The notes below the pieces were generated by a model. It had not been told where the DNA came from. It made no database searches and saw only the letters and a program-made list of their open reading frames with translations. 64,000 bases of DNA from Rhodococcus sp. 06-462-5 (GTDB lineage Bacteria; Actinomycetota; Actinomycetes; Mycobacteriales; Mycobacteriaceae): contig NZ_NOYD01000029.1 of the NCBI RefSeq assembly GCF_002258315.1, positions 51,844 to 115,843 of the forward strand, given 5' to 3'. Each line of letters opens with the position of its first letter. Within the stretch, counting starts at the first letter, position 1. Shown piece by piece: positions 1 through 7,972 of this stretch. Position numbers and translations under genes: made by a program.

Positions 1-140
1 CCATCAATGCCATCGCCAACCCCGCCGAAGGCGACCTGAAGCACTTCGCATCCCTCGGCGTCGGCCGCATCAGCTTCGGTCCGATCTTCCAGATGACACT
101 CGCCAAGCGGGCAGAGGAAGTCCTCGCGCGCTGGAAGTAA
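1..140 (+). CDS. Isocitrate lyase/PEP mutase family protein, C-terminal end (partial)
   Basis: Only the last 45 codons are in the window; the readable frame starts at base 3 and stops with TAA at 138-140. The residues INAIANPAEGDLKHF, then LGVGRISFGP, resemble the C-terminal strand and helix of the isocitrate lyase/PEP phosphonomutase superfamily (a TIM barrel acting on 2-oxo acids or phosphonates). The catalytic part lies outside the window, so substrate and exact function cannot be given. It converges on the AAA ATPase gene. Confidence 0.65.
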   Translation, partial: INAIANPAEGDLKHFASLGVGRISFGPIFQMTLAKRAEEVLARWK

Positions 141-147
141 ATGCCTC

Positions 148-199
148 CGGCAGTGGTGTGGTCGAGTGCCGCAGAGGGCACCTAACCGCACCACTGCCG
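148..199. terminator. Nested inverted repeat between convergent genes
   Basis: An 11-bp perfect arm pair (148-158 with 189-199) encloses a second pair (GTGCC 166-170 with GGCAC 177-181). It lies between two convergent genes and ends right at the stop codon of the AAA ATPase gene. This fits a bidirectional terminator, although neither side has a clear T-run. Confidence 0.55.
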
Positions 200-2380
200 C
201 TAGGCACTCCCGTAGGCCCGCAGATGCGCCACCTGCTCGGGATCGAGTGACGGCTTCACCGTCGCCCGAGCGGCGGCGACATCGGCGGCGGTGACGTCGG
301 CTGCATCCATCGACCGGCGCATCGCCGTCAACGCGGCCTCACGCAGCAAGGCCGCGCAGTCGGCCGCGGAGTAGCCGTCGAGATCGCGCGCCAGCGACTC
401 CAGATCCACGTCCTCGGCGAGCGGGATGGATTTGCCCGACGCCTTCAGGATGTCCACGCGGGCATCGGAATCCGGCGGCGGCACGAACACCAGGCGCTCG
501 AGTCGACCGGGGCGCAACAGGGCGGGATCGATCAGATCGGGCCGATTGGTCGCCCCGAGTACGACGACGTCGCGCAACGGTTCGACGCCGTCGAGTTCGG
601 TCAGCAGCGCCGCGACAACGCGGTCGCCGACGCCGGAATCCGAGCTCTGGCCGCGTCGGGGGACGAGCGCATCCACCTCGTCCAGGAAGATCAGCGACGG
701 AGCGGAATCGCGGGCACGCTGAAACAGTTCTCGCACAGCCTTTTCCGATGATCCGACCCATTTGTCCATCAGTTCCGCGCCCTTGACCGAGTGCACGCTG
801 AGCTGCCCGGAACTGGCCAGCGCTCGCACGAGGAACGTCTTGCCGCAGCCGGGTGGACCGTACAGCAGAACTCCTCGCGGCGGCTCGATTCCCAAGCGCG
901 CGAACGAATCCGGGTGACGCAGCGGCCACAGTACCGCCTCGGTGAGCGCTTGCTTGGTCTCCACCATGTCGCCGACGTCGTCGAGCGTGAGACTGCCGAT
1001 GGCCAGTTCTTCGCTACCCGAGCGCGACAGTGGACGGATCACCTGGAGAGCGCCCACCAGATCGTCCTGCGTCAACGAGGCCGCGGCCGAATCGTTCGAT
1101 GCGCGAGCCGCCGCCCGCAGCGCCGCCTCCCGCGTCAGTGCGGCCAGATCGGCGACCACGAAACCCGGTGTTCGAGAAGTTATCTCGGCCAGATCGACGT
1201 CGCCCTGCGGAACCTTGCGCAGCAGATGCTCGAGCAGACCCTTGCGGCCTGCCGCGTCGGGCAGGGTGAGGGTGAGCTCACGGTCGCACAGGTCCTGACC
1301 GCGCAACCGGGGATCGGTTGCCTCCGGGTGAGCCGTCGTCGCGATCAACGCCAGACCGGGAGTGTCCACGGCCCGGCGCAGCACGTCGAGGACGAACGTG
1401 GACGCCGGTTCGGGAACGGAGGGCAGCAACGCGTCGACGTCGGTGATCAGCAGAACCCCGGAGCCGGCGAGTTCGTCGACTGCCGCGGTGACCCGGTCCA
1501 CCCGAGCCGAGGCCTCCAGCGCACCGATCGACGGTCCGTCCAGCACGACGCATGCGCGTTCGCCGATGACCGCGCGCGCCAACGTCGCCTTGCCGACCCC
1601 GCCCGGTCCGGTGATCAACACCCCAAGATGCGGCGACGCGCCCAGCGTCGCCAACAGCTCCGACTCGTCCAACGCCAGCCGCAGCCACTCGGTGAGTTTC
1701 GACTGTTGGGCGCTCACTCCCACCAGATCCGCCACACTCACCGGCGGTGCCGCGGACTTCGGGGCCGGAATCGACGCAGCCGACGGCTGTGCAGCGGTGA
1801 CGGTGCCGGAGCCCCAGCCGACCGCCGAATTGGGCTGCACACTCACCGGCCCACCCGACGGGTCGACAGCCGAGACCGTCAACAGTTCGGTGGTCCACGC
1901 AACCCCGAACGTCCTCGACAGCGCCTGCGTCGCAGACGTGGTCGAGGTGCCGGGTCCGAGATCGCGGGGGAGGAGCGAGACCGTATCGCCCACCGTCAGC
2001 ACCTTACCGAGCAACGCTTGGCGCAGGGTGGCGTCGGAGATGGAACCGGTGGCGAGCGCGGATCCTGTCACCGTGACGGTCCTTGCCCCGTAAACGGTGA
2101 CGGGTCCGACTGCGACAGAAGCATTTTCGCGAAGTCCGGTGTTGGAGAGAGTGACGTCGTCCAGCAATGCGGTGCCCTGAGGGGATCCGTCGGGAGCCGC
2201 TGCGACGACGGCGGCAGTGCGACGAGAACCGATGAGCGACACGGCATCCCACTCCCGCAGGCCGAGAGCCGCGAGAACTTCCGGATGCAGGCGCACGACG
2301 CCGCGTCGGGCGTCGGCCGCCGAGGTGTTGAGGCGGGCGGTGAGAACGAGCTCAGGCGTCGTCGAGCGGGATTCGGTCAC
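200..2380 (-). CDS. CDC48/VCP-like AAA family ATPase with two AAA domains
   Basis: This is a 726-residue tandem AAA protein. The N-terminal ~190 residues resemble a CDC48 N-domain. D1 has Walker A GPGGVGKAT (~258-266) but its Walker B reads LLITDVDAL (~310-318), without the usual DE pair. D2 is canonical: GPPGCGKT (~508-515), IFLDEVDAL (~564-572) and the arginine-finger segment DPALLRPGR. By family it unfolds or remodels proteins as a hexamer. D2 is probably the main ATPase, D1 a binding or weakly active ring. It sits just downstream of pssA (24-bp gap) on the same strand, as in the mycobacterial Rv0435c-pssA-psd block, so cotranscription with phospholipid synthesis is likely. The substrate is unknown. 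Confidence 0.85.
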   Translation of the reverse strand: MTESRSTTPELVLTARLNTSAADARRGVVRLHPEVLAALGLREWDAVSLIGSRRTAAVVAAAPDGSPQGTALLDDVTLSNTGLRENASVAVGPVTVYGARTVTVTGSALATGSISDATLRQALLGKVLTVGDTVSLLPRDLGPGTSTTSATQALSRTFGVAWTTELLTVSAVDPSGGPVSVQPNSAVGWGSGTVTAAQPSAASIPAPKSAAPPVSVADLVGVSAQQSKLTEWLRLALDESELLATLGASPHLGVLITGPGGVGKATLARAVIGERACVVLDGPSIGALEASARVDRVTAAVDELAGSGVLLITDVDALLPSVPEPASTFVLDVLRRAVDTPGLALIATTAHPEATDPRLRGQDLCDRELTLTLPDAAGRKGLLEHLLRKVPQGDVDLAEITSRTPGFVVADLAALTREAALRAAARASNDSAAASLTQDDLVGALQVIRPLSRSGSEELAIGSLTLDDVGDMVETKQALTEAVLWPLRHPDSFARLGIEPPRGVLLYGPPGCGKTFLVRALASSGQLSVHSVKGAELMDKWVGSSEKAVRELFQRARDSAPSLIFLDEVDALVPRRGQSSDSGVGDRVVAALLTELDGVEPLRDVVVLGATNRPDLIDPALLRPGRLERLVFVPPPDSDARVDILKASGKSIPLAEDVDLESLARDLDGYSAADCAALLREAALTAMRRSMDAADVTAADVAAARATVKPSLDPEQVAHLRAYGSA

Positions 2381-2404
2381 ACACCCAACATTAGCCGCGA
2401 GGCA

Positions 2405-3259
2405 CTAGCTGCGAGGTCGACGCAGTCCCAGACGAGCCTGCGAACGCCGATTGTTGCCCGGTGCGCGTCGGATGGCCCGGCGCTCTGCGCGGCGCTCGGC
2501 CGGCTTGGCGTCCCAGGTGTACGGGCGCGCGGCCGTCCACCGCTGCGAGCGCACCGCGAACGGGATGTGCACCAGGTAGGCCAGCACCAAGCCCATCAGC
2601 AGGATCAGCGGGAAGGTGATGAGCGCGGCGGCGAGCAGCGCGACGAGCACCAGCAGGATCGCGGCCAGCCGCGGCGGCACCGAGACCGTCTTGAGCGCCA
2701 ACGTGGGGATGCGGCTGACAATCAGACCGGCGGTGAGGATCGCCCATCCGGCGACGACGTAGAACGAGGCCCACCAGCCGTCGCCGAATTGCTCGAAGCC
2801 CGCGATCGGTGCCATGGCGATGAGCGCTCCGGCGGGGGCGGGAACACCGGTGAAGTACTCACGCGCGTAGGCAGGCGTGTCGTCCTCGTCGAGCAGGGTG
2901 TTGAAGCGCGCGAGGCGGAGCACGATGCTCACGGCGTAGACCAGAGCCACGATCCAGCCGCCGCTGCTGCCCTCGAGCAGCGTCACGTACAGCACCAGCG
3001 CCGGGGCCACACCGAACGAGATGGCGTCGGACAGCGAGTCCAGTTCGGCGCCGATCTTGCTGGTGGCGTCGAGCAATCGGGCGATGCGACCGTCCAGTGC
3101 GTCGAGGATCGCAGCGGCACCGATCATGGCGAGCGCGGTGCCGAGCTGGCCGTCGAGGGCGAACTTGACCGCGGACAGGCCCGAGCACAGCGCGAGAATC
3201 GTGACGACGGACGGGAGCAGACGGATGGCAGCAGGCGGCTTCGCGCGTCTGGTGATCAT
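2405..3259 (-). CDS. pssA: CDP-diacylglycerol--serine O-phosphatidyltransferase
   Basis: This 284-residue integral membrane enzyme transfers phosphatidate from CDP-diacylglycerol to L-serine, giving phosphatidylserine. The CDP-alcohol phosphatidyltransferase signature DGx2ARx8Gx3Dx3D is complete: D56, G57, A60, R61, G70, D74, D78. About six to seven hydrophobic segments follow and the C-terminus is very basic (many Arg). The ATG at 3259 is preferred because it starts at the conserved N-terminal hydrophobic region and lies 8 bp after the psd stop. The reading frame stays open upstream, but there it overlaps psd in another frame. It forms an operon with psd. Confidence 0.93.
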   Translation of the reverse strand: MITRRAKPPAAIRLLPSVVTILALCSGLSAVKFALDGQLGTALAMIGAAAILDALDGRIARLLDATSKIGAELDSLSDAISFGVAPALVLYVTLLEGSSGGWIVALVYAVSIVLRLARFNTLLDEDDTPAYAREYFTGVPAPAGALIAMAPIAGFEQFGDGWWASFYVVAGWAILTAGLIVSRIPTLALKTVSVPPRLAAILLVLVALLAAALITFPLILLMGLVLAYLVHIPFAVRSQRWTAARPYTWDAKPAERRAERRAIRRAPGNNRRSQARLGLRRPRS

Positions 3260-3267
3260 GTCGGTTT

Positions 3268-4011
3268 CTACTGCGGAAGCTCGGCGAGGACGGTCTCGGC
3301 TCCGACGGCGCGTTGGCCGCGTTCGACCAGAAGTGTGGTGCCCGCGGGGAAGTAGGTGTCGACGCGGGAGCCGAATCGGATCAGGCCGTACGTGTCGCCG
3401 ATCGACAGGGTGTCTCCGACCTTCGCGTTGTTGATGATGCGTCGAGCGATGAGGCCTGCGATCTGTACGACGGCGACATCTTGGCCGGAGTCGGTCCTGA
3501 TGTGCATGCTGTTGCGCTCGTTGACCTCGCTGGCCTCGGCCAGGTCCGCGGACTTGAACTGGCCCTTTCGGTGCACGACCTCCACCACTCGACCGGCGAC
3601 GGGAACGCGCTGCACGTGCACGTCGAGAACCGAGAGGAAGATGCTCACGCGCGGAACCGGCTGCGAGCCCAGATCGAGCTCGGCGGGCGGGACGGCGGTG
3701 TCGACGAGCGTGACCAGGCCGTCGGCGGGAGCGACGACGACGCCGGGGCGGTTCGGCGGCACTCGCGACGGGTGGCGGAAGAAGGTGGCGCAGGCTCCGG
3801 CGGCAACGAGACCGGCGTTGCGAACCCACTTGGAACGGCGGCCGAGAACTGCGACGGCGAGCGGACCTCCGACGAACGGCAGCCCTGCGGGGTGTAGCGG
3901 TGGAACCGTTTCACGAACCAAATCGACGATGTGAGCCACTCCGGTGCGGGGCGGTTGACCAATCGGGGCGGGACGGCGTGCCACGGTCTCCTCTAACTTT
4001 TCGTCGGACAT
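3268..4011 (-). CDS. psd: Phosphatidylserine decarboxylase proenzyme
   Basis: This 247-residue protein converts phosphatidylserine to phosphatidylethanolamine at the membrane. It is the short actinobacterial type. The self-cleavage site that makes the pyruvoyl group is the Gly-Ser of IRFGSRVD (G214-S215). The His-containing segment SVLDVHVQR (~127-135), typical of PSDs, is also present. It is the first gene of psd-pssA-AAA ATPase, which follows the PE pathway order in reverse. The start is an ATG about 100 bp from the preceding gene. Confidence 0.93.
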   Translation of the reverse strand: MSDEKLEETVARRPAPIGQPPRTGVAHIVDLVRETVPPLHPAGLPFVGGPLAVAVLGRRSKWVRNAGLVAAGACATFFRHPSRVPPNRPGVVVAPADGLVTLVDTAVPPAELDLGSQPVPRVSIFLSVLDVHVQRVPVAGRVVEVVHRKGQFKSADLAEASEVNERNSMHIRTDSGQDVAVVQIAGLIARRIINNAKVGDTLSIGDTYGLIRFGSRVDTYFPAGTTLLVERGQRAVGAETVLAELPQ

Positions 4012-4052
4012 GGGCTGGCAGTTCGTGGTGCTGGAACAAGGTGCAGACGCGC

Positions 4053-4096
4053 GACTGCCGAGGCCCTCACAGCGTACGTGAGGTGCCCCGGCAGTC
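4053..4096 (-). terminator. Two-step hairpin downstream of the GlsB-like gene
   Basis: Arms GACTGCCG (4053-4060) and CGGCAGTC (4089-4096) enclose CCTCAC (4065-4070) and GTGAGG (4078-4083). It lies between the stop of the GlsB-like gene and the psd start, both on the minus strand, so it probably separates the two transcription units. Confidence 0.55.
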
Positions 4097-4113
4097 GAGA
4101 AGTGCGAGTGAAA

Positions 4114-4380
4114 TCAGACGCGGCTGCGACCCGTCACGAGCTTGACCAGGAACAGCAGGATGCACGCGCCCAAGAGGCAGGTGATGAAGCTGAAGATGAT
4201 TCCGCCGCCCTCGACGTCGAGGAAGGTGCTGAGCAGGAAGCCGCCCAGGAGGCCGCCGATGATGCCGACGACGATGTTCAGGATGATGCCCATCTGAGCA
4301 TCGGTCTTCATGATCTTGCTACCGATCCAGCCGGCCAGTCCGCCGATGATGATCCAGCCTACAAATCCGAGTCCCAACAT
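4114..4380 (-). CDS. GlsB/YeaQ/YmgE family stress-response membrane protein
   Basis: This is an 88-residue, very hydrophobic and Gly-rich protein with three predicted membrane segments (about 5-20, 30-52 and 60-80) and repeated GxxxG-type patterns such as IIGGLAGWIG and IIGGLLGGFL. This matches the GlsB/YeaQ/YmgE (transglycosylase-associated) family in length and pattern. The molecular role is not established; members are induced by general stress. A SigF/SigB-like promoter lies about 50 bp upstream, which agrees with a stress role. Confidence 0.85.
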   Translation of the reverse strand: MLGLGFVGWIIIGGLAGWIGSKIMKTDAQMGIILNIVVGIIGGLLGGFLLSTFLDVEGGGIIFSFITCLLGACILLFLVKLVTGRSRV

Positions 4381-4428
4381 AGGGTGCCCCCACTTTCCGT
4401 TCGTGTCTGTTGCTTGTCGAGACGACGG

Positions 4429-4454
4429 ATGCCCGTGGGAAACGAACCTGAAAC
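4429..4454 (-). promoter_or_regulatory. SigF/SigB-like promoter of the GlsB-like gene
   Basis: On the minus strand GTTT (4454-4451), a 16-base spacer and GGGCAT (4434-4429) match the general-stress sigma pattern GTTT-N15-17-GGGTAT with one change. The implied start would give a leader of roughly 40 bases before the ATG at 4380. Confidence 0.5.
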
Positions 4455-4468
4455 ATTCCTGAGAAAAG

Positions 4469-4933
4469 TTATTTCGAGCTCGACTTCTCGCTCTCGGTCT
4501 TGATACGACGCAGAGTCTTGTTCATGCCGTCGATCAACTCCACGTCGAATTCGTCGATGCCACCGAGGACGCGTTGCACCAGGAACGACGACACAGCCGA
4601 CGTGCCCGTCGGCGCTTCGCGCTTCTCGACCACGGTCGTTCCGGTGGCGGTCGGGGTGAGGGTGTAGGACCAGATCGTCTTGTTCTCGGCGACGCGGAAC
4701 GCGAGTTCACGGTTGGGCTCGAACGTGACGACCTTGGAGGTGGTCGGCCACACGAGCATTCCCTTGCGATTGACGTTGAGCGTCTTGGTGCCCTTGCCGA
4801 CCGGTCCGCCGAAGACCTTCATCTTCTTGCACTGTGGGCTCCACTCACCCATGCGCTGCAGGTCCGAGACGACGGACCAGACGGTCTCGGGGCTCGCGGC
4901 GATGTCGATCGTGGCTTCGAGAGTCTTGCTCAA
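4469..4933 (-). CDS. SRPBCC family protein (START-like lipid/ligand-binding fold)
   Basis: The protein has 154 residues when started at TTG 4933. That start is chosen because GGAGG lies six bases before it; an upstream ATG at 4981 would add 16 residues and has no clear ribosome binding site. The N-terminal ATIDIAASPETVWSVVSD is the typical first strand and helix of the polyketide_cyc2/SRPBCC fold, followed by a conserved WSP and a Ser/Lys-rich tail. Members bind hydrophobic ligands or act as cyclases or aromatases; the ligand here is unknown. A 16-bp palindrome upstream suggests local regulation. Confidence 0.8.
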   Translation of the reverse strand: MSKTLEATIDIAASPETVWSVVSDLQRMGEWSPQCKKMKVFGGPVGKGTKTLNVNRKGMLVWPTTSKVVTFEPNRELAFRVAENKTIWSYTLTPTATGTTVVEKREAPTGTSAVSSFLVQRVLGGIDEFDVELIDGMNKTLRRIKTESEKSSSK

Positions 4934-4995
4934 CGTGGGCCTCCAGGTAGTGAAGTAGATGCAACTGAATGTCACACTCAATCGTGCGCATCCTA

Positions 4996-5011
4996 TGTGT
5001 CAACGGACACA
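4996..5011. promoter_or_regulatory. Palindrome upstream of the SRPBCC gene, candidate operator
   Basis: TGTGTC-AACG-GACACA is a perfect 6+6 palindrome 63 bp upstream of the TTG start of the SRPBCC gene. Its size fits a TetR- or MarR-type operator. No regulator gene is adjacent, so the assignment is inferential. Confidence 0.35.
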
Positions 5012-5022
5012 GTTGGCTACGC

Positions 5023-5066
5023 AGGTGAGCAGAAGTTCGTAGCCCACTACGAATTACCGCTCACCT
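5023..5066 (-). terminator. Hairpin terminator of the DUF1206 gene
   Basis: AGGTGAGC (5023-5030) pairs with GCTCACCT (5059-5066), and inside it TTCGTAG (5036-5042) pairs with CTACGAA (5047-5053) around a 4-base loop. It lies 29 bp past the DUF1206 stop on the minus strand. There is no T-run, which is common in actinobacterial terminators. Confidence 0.55.
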
Positions 5067-5094
5067 GGGGTCGTTCCGCAGGCTCCACTCCCGC

Positions 5095-5892
5095 TCACAT
5101 GCGAGCGAAGCGAGCCAGAACGAAGGCATAGAGCCCGTAGAGCGCGATGCCCACCCCGGCGAGGACGAGCAGAACCTGACCGTAGGGCTGCGAGCCGAGG
5201 GTCTTGACGGCACCGTCGATGCCGGTGGCCTTTGATGGATCGGATTGCAGAACGGCCACCACGACGAGGAGTCCGGCCCCGACGAGGGCAGTGCCCTTGG
5301 CGGCGTAACCGGCGATGCCGAGTTTGACGACTGCCCCGCTCTGGTGCCCTTCGAGGTCGTCGAGGAAGTTCTTCGAGACGCCCTTGTAGACGTGGTATCC
5401 GCCGACGCCGATGACGACCAGCGCGACGGCGATGAGCACGAGCTTGCCGCCGCCCGACTCCATCAACCGGGCCGACCAGCCGGCGTTCTGCTGCCCGCTC
5501 GACTTGCCCGAGCCGGTAGCGAAGCCGTAGGTCGAGAAAGCGAACGCGATGTAGACGACGGCTAGCGCTGCCGCTTTGAGACGATCCATCGCACTGCCGG
5601 CGTCGGCGTCGGATTTCTTGCCGACGATCGCTTCGACGATCCGCCACAGCGCCAGCGCCACGAACGCGACCACCGCCACCCAGAGTGCGATCTTTCCGCC
5701 GGGCTTCTCGGCCAATTCGGCGAGTGCACCGGATTGGTCTGCGTTGCCGGCCTGGCCGAACGCCAACCGAACCGCGATGTATCCGATCAGAATGTGCAGC
5801 ACTCCGCTGACGAAGTGGCCGGCTCGCGCCGCTTTCTCGAATGCTCCGTTGTTCTGTACGGAACTGGCCACAGAATTTCCCGACGTGTTCAC
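5095..5892 (-). CDS. DUF1206 domain-containing membrane protein
   Basis: This 265-residue membrane protein has about six transmembrane segments in three repeats of a two-helix unit. The units begin near residues 18 (ARAGHFVSGVLHILIGY), 104 (RLKAAALAVVYIAFAF) and 195 (KLGIAGYAAKGTALVGAG); this three-fold layout is diagnostic of DUF1206. Function is unknown in the family. The C-terminus is short and basic. A SigF/SigB-like promoter lies immediately upstream, so it probably belongs to the same stress regulon as the GlsB-like protein next door. Confidence 0.85.
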   Translation of the reverse strand: MNTSGNSVASSVQNNGAFEKAARAGHFVSGVLHILIGYIAVRLAFGQAGNADQSGALAELAEKPGGKIALWVAVVAFVALALWRIVEAIVGKKSDADAGSAMDRLKAAALAVVYIAFAFSTYGFATGSGKSSGQQNAGWSARLMESGGGKLVLIAVALVVIGVGGYHVYKGVSKNFLDDLEGHQSGAVVKLGIAGYAAKGTALVGAGLLVVVAVLQSDPSKATGIDGAVKTLGSQPYGQVLLVLAGVGIALYGLYAFVLARFARM

Positions 5893-5926
5893 TATCGTTC
5901 CCCGATCAGTAGATTTGGGCTCCCGT

Positions 5927-5952
5927 TTACCCCGAGCGAGGACGGAGGAAAC
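5927..5952 (-). promoter_or_regulatory. SigF/SigB-like promoter of the DUF1206 gene
   Basis: On the minus strand GTTT (5952-5949), a 16-base spacer and GGGTAA (5932-5927) closely match the alternative stress sigma consensus. Predicted transcription starts near 5920, leaving a leader of about 28 bases before the ATG at 5892. Confidence 0.55.
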
Positions 5953-6072
5953 TGTCTCGAGCTGCGAAACGCCGCACGAGATCCCACCGAGGCGTTAACA
6001 CCGGGCGGACACTGATCGATGTAGCAAGCGGAGTGTCGGGACCAACGAAGAAATTGTTCGGAGTGATCCACC

Positions 6073-6228
6073 GTGAAATTACAGTCGATAATGCGTCGTA
6101 CCAGCAGTGATCTACCACTGTTGAAGACCGCCAGGATGAGCGGCAGCCCGCGTACGTGGCCCGCCGAGAAGCTCGAGCGACTGCTCACCCCGCAGGAACT
6201 CGATCTGATTCGACGCGGCCGAATCTGA
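6073..6228 (+). CDS. Possible small protein, function unknown
   Basis: A 51-codon frame starts at GTG 6073, with GGAG about nine bases upstream, or at ATG 6091 (45 codons). It ends at TGA 6228 in an otherwise empty 424-bp gap. The product is basic; its second half, WPAEKLERLLTPQELDLIRR, is predicted helical and shows the G/C third-position preference of real genes here, whereas the first ten codons do not. I recognise no family. It could be a genuine small protein read just before the response-regulator operon, or chance. The rest of the gap holds the DUF1206 promoter and a long-range inverted repeat. Confidence 0.35.
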   Translation: MKLQSIMRRTSSDLPLLKTARMSGSPRTWPAEKLERLLTPQELDLIRRGRI

Positions 6229-6239
6229 CCCCACTGTTT

Positions 6240-6310
6240 CCAGGACTGCTTGCCTCCCATTCGGGGCGACGCGGTGGCATGCTCATGAGGTTGACGAGCA
6301 CCAGTCCTGG
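6240..6310 (+). repeat. Long-range inverted repeat reaching the ribosome binding site of the redox response-regulator gene
   Basis: CCAGGACTG (6240-6248) and CAGTCCTGG (6302-6310) are perfect complements 53 bases apart. The second arm ends inside the GGAGGG ribosome binding site (6309-6314) of the gene starting at 6317. If it is transcribed it could cover the translation start; as DNA it could be a split operator. Confidence 0.4.
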
Positions 6311-6316
6311 AGGGTC

Positions 6317-7972
6317 ATGAAACCGGTCATTCTCAGCGTCGACGACGATCCCGGAGTATCGAGATCGGTCGCCCGCGATCTGCGTCGTCGCTACGGGGAG
6401 CAGTACCGCATCGTGCGCGCGGAGTCCGGTGCCGGGGCGCTCGACGCCCTGAAGGAACTCGCGTTGCGCGGCAACCCGGTCGCCGTTCTGCTGGCCGACT
6501 ACCGCATGCCGCAGATGAGCGGCATGGAATTTCTCGAGCAGGCCATGGATATCTTTCCGACGGCCCGTCGCATTCTTCTGACCGCGTACGCGGACACCGA
6601 TGCGGCGATCGACGCGATCAACGTCATCGATCTCGACTACTACCTGCTCAAGCCGTGGGATCCCCCCGAGGAAAAGCTCTACCCCGTGCTCGACGCCCAA
6701 CTCGAGGCCTGGTGTGCGTACGACCACCGGGCCGTCGAGGACACCAAGATCATCGGCCATCGTTGGTCCGCGCGCTCGTCGGAGATCCGCGAGTTCCTCG
6801 CTCGAAATCAGCTGCCCTATCGCTGGTACATGTCCGACGAGTCCGAGGGTGCCCGGCTGCTGGCCGCCGCGGGTGTGGACGACACCCGCTTGCCGGTGGT
6901 GATCACCACCGAGGGCGATGCGTTGATCGAACCGTCCGACGCCGAACTCGGCAATCGGCTCGGGTTGACGGTGTCGCCGTCCGAGGAGTTCTACGACCTG
7001 GTCGTCATCGGCGGCGGACCGGCGGGATTGGGAGCCGCGCTCTACGGTGCGTCGGAGGGCCTGCGGACCACCCTGATCGAACGGACCGCAACCGGCGGCC
7101 AGGCGGGTCAGAGTTCTCGCATCGAGAACTACCTGGGCTTTCCCGACGGTGTGTCGGGCGCTCAGCTGGCCGAGCGGGCACGCCGGCAGGCGTTGAAATT
7201 CGGTGCCGAGGTCGTCACCACGCAGGACGTCGTCGGCCTGGAAACCAACGGTGCCGCGCGCACCGTACGGTTCGCCGACGGCCGCAGCATCAGTGCCCAG
7301 ACGATCATCCTGTCCACCGGCGTCGCCTATCGCCGGCTGGACGCTCCCGGAATCGACGACTTCACCGGACGCGGCGTGTTCTACGGATCGGCGATGACCG
7401 AGGCGGCGCGATGCGCCGAGCAGGACGTCTACATCGTGGGCGGCGCGAACTCGGCGGGTCAGGCGGCGGTGTACCTCTCGCGCGGGGCGAAGTCGGTGAC
7501 CATTCTGATTCGGGCCACCTCCCTCGAAGCGTCGATGTCGTACTACCTGATCAAGCAGATCGAAGAGAATCCGAAGATCAGTGTTCGACCGTGCACCGAG
7601 GTCGCGGGCGTGTCGGGCGACGGTCACCTCGAGTCGATCACGCTGCGGAACCGGGCAACCGACGAGACGACGACTGTCGACGCGCAGTATCTGTTCCTGT
7701 TCATCGGGGCGGCACCGCGCACCGAGTGGCTCGACGGGGTGCTCGTGCGGGACGACCATGGATTCGTGGTCACCGGGCCGGATCTCGTCACCGACGGACG
7801 GGGACCTGCCGGATGGACGTCCGCTCGACTCCCGCATCACCTCGAGACGAGTGTGCCCGGCGTCTTCGCAGCCGGCGACGTTCGATCCGACTCGGCCAAA
7901 CGCGTCGCGTCGGCAGTGGGAGAGGGAGCGATGGCCGTGATGTTGGTGCACAGATATCTGGCGAACCCGTGA
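6317..7972 (+). CDS. Response regulator fused to a thioredoxin-reductase-like FAD oxidoreductase
   Basis: This is a 551-residue fusion. Residues 1-125 are a CheY-like receiver with the acidic cluster DDD (9-11), phospho-acceptor D61 in LLADYRMP, T89 and K112. Residues ~140-215 look like a thioredoxin/glutaredoxin-type linker. Residues ~228-551 are a two-dinucleotide-domain flavoenzyme: FAD site VVIGGGPAGLGAALYGASEG, NADPH site VYIVGGANSAGQAAVYLSRG and the C-terminal GVFAAGDVR. The CxxC redox pair that follows GRGV-Y in true thioredoxin reductases is absent (GVFYGSAMTEAARC here), so it is not a standard thioredoxin reductase. It overlaps the histidine kinase gene by four bases, so the kinase is the likely phosphodonor. 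Strong ribosome binding site GGAGGG. Confidence 0.88.
   Translation: MKPVILSVDDDPGVSRSVARDLRRRYGEQYRIVRAESGAGALDALKELALRGNPVAVLLADYRMPQMSGMEFLEQAMDIFPTARRILLTAYADTDAAIDAINVIDLDYYLLKPWDPPEEKLYPVLDAQLEAWCAYDHRAVEDTKIIGHRWSARSSEIREFLARNQLPYRWYMSDESEGARLLAAAGVDDTRLPVVITTEGDALIEPSDAELGNRLGLTVSPSEEFYDLVVIGGGPAGLGAALYGASEGLRTTLIERTATGGQAGQSSRIENYLGFPDGVSGAQLAERARRQALKFGAEVVTTQDVVGLETNGAARTVRFADGRSISAQTIILSTGVAYRRLDAPGIDDFTGRGVFYGSAMTEAARCAEQDVYIVGGANSAGQAAVYLSRGAKSVTILIRATSLEASMSYYLIKQIEENPKISVRPCTEVAGVSGDGHLESITLRNRATDETTTVDAQYLFLFIGAAPRTEWLDGVLVRDDHGFVVTGPDLVTDGRGPAGWTSARLPHHLETSVPGVFAAGDVRSDSAKRVASAVGEGAMAVMLVHRYLANP

Noticed and set aside
791..3355. 854-codon open frame on the plus strand opposite the AAA ATPase and pssA genes
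   Set aside because: It is antisense to well-recognised genes, rich in Arg/Gln/His as expected of a mirror frame in high-GC DNA, and has no family pattern.
6185..7951. 588-codon minus-strand frame opposite the response-regulator fusion
   Set aside because: Low-complexity Arg/Gly/His translation; the plus-strand protein has clear receiver and FAD motifs.
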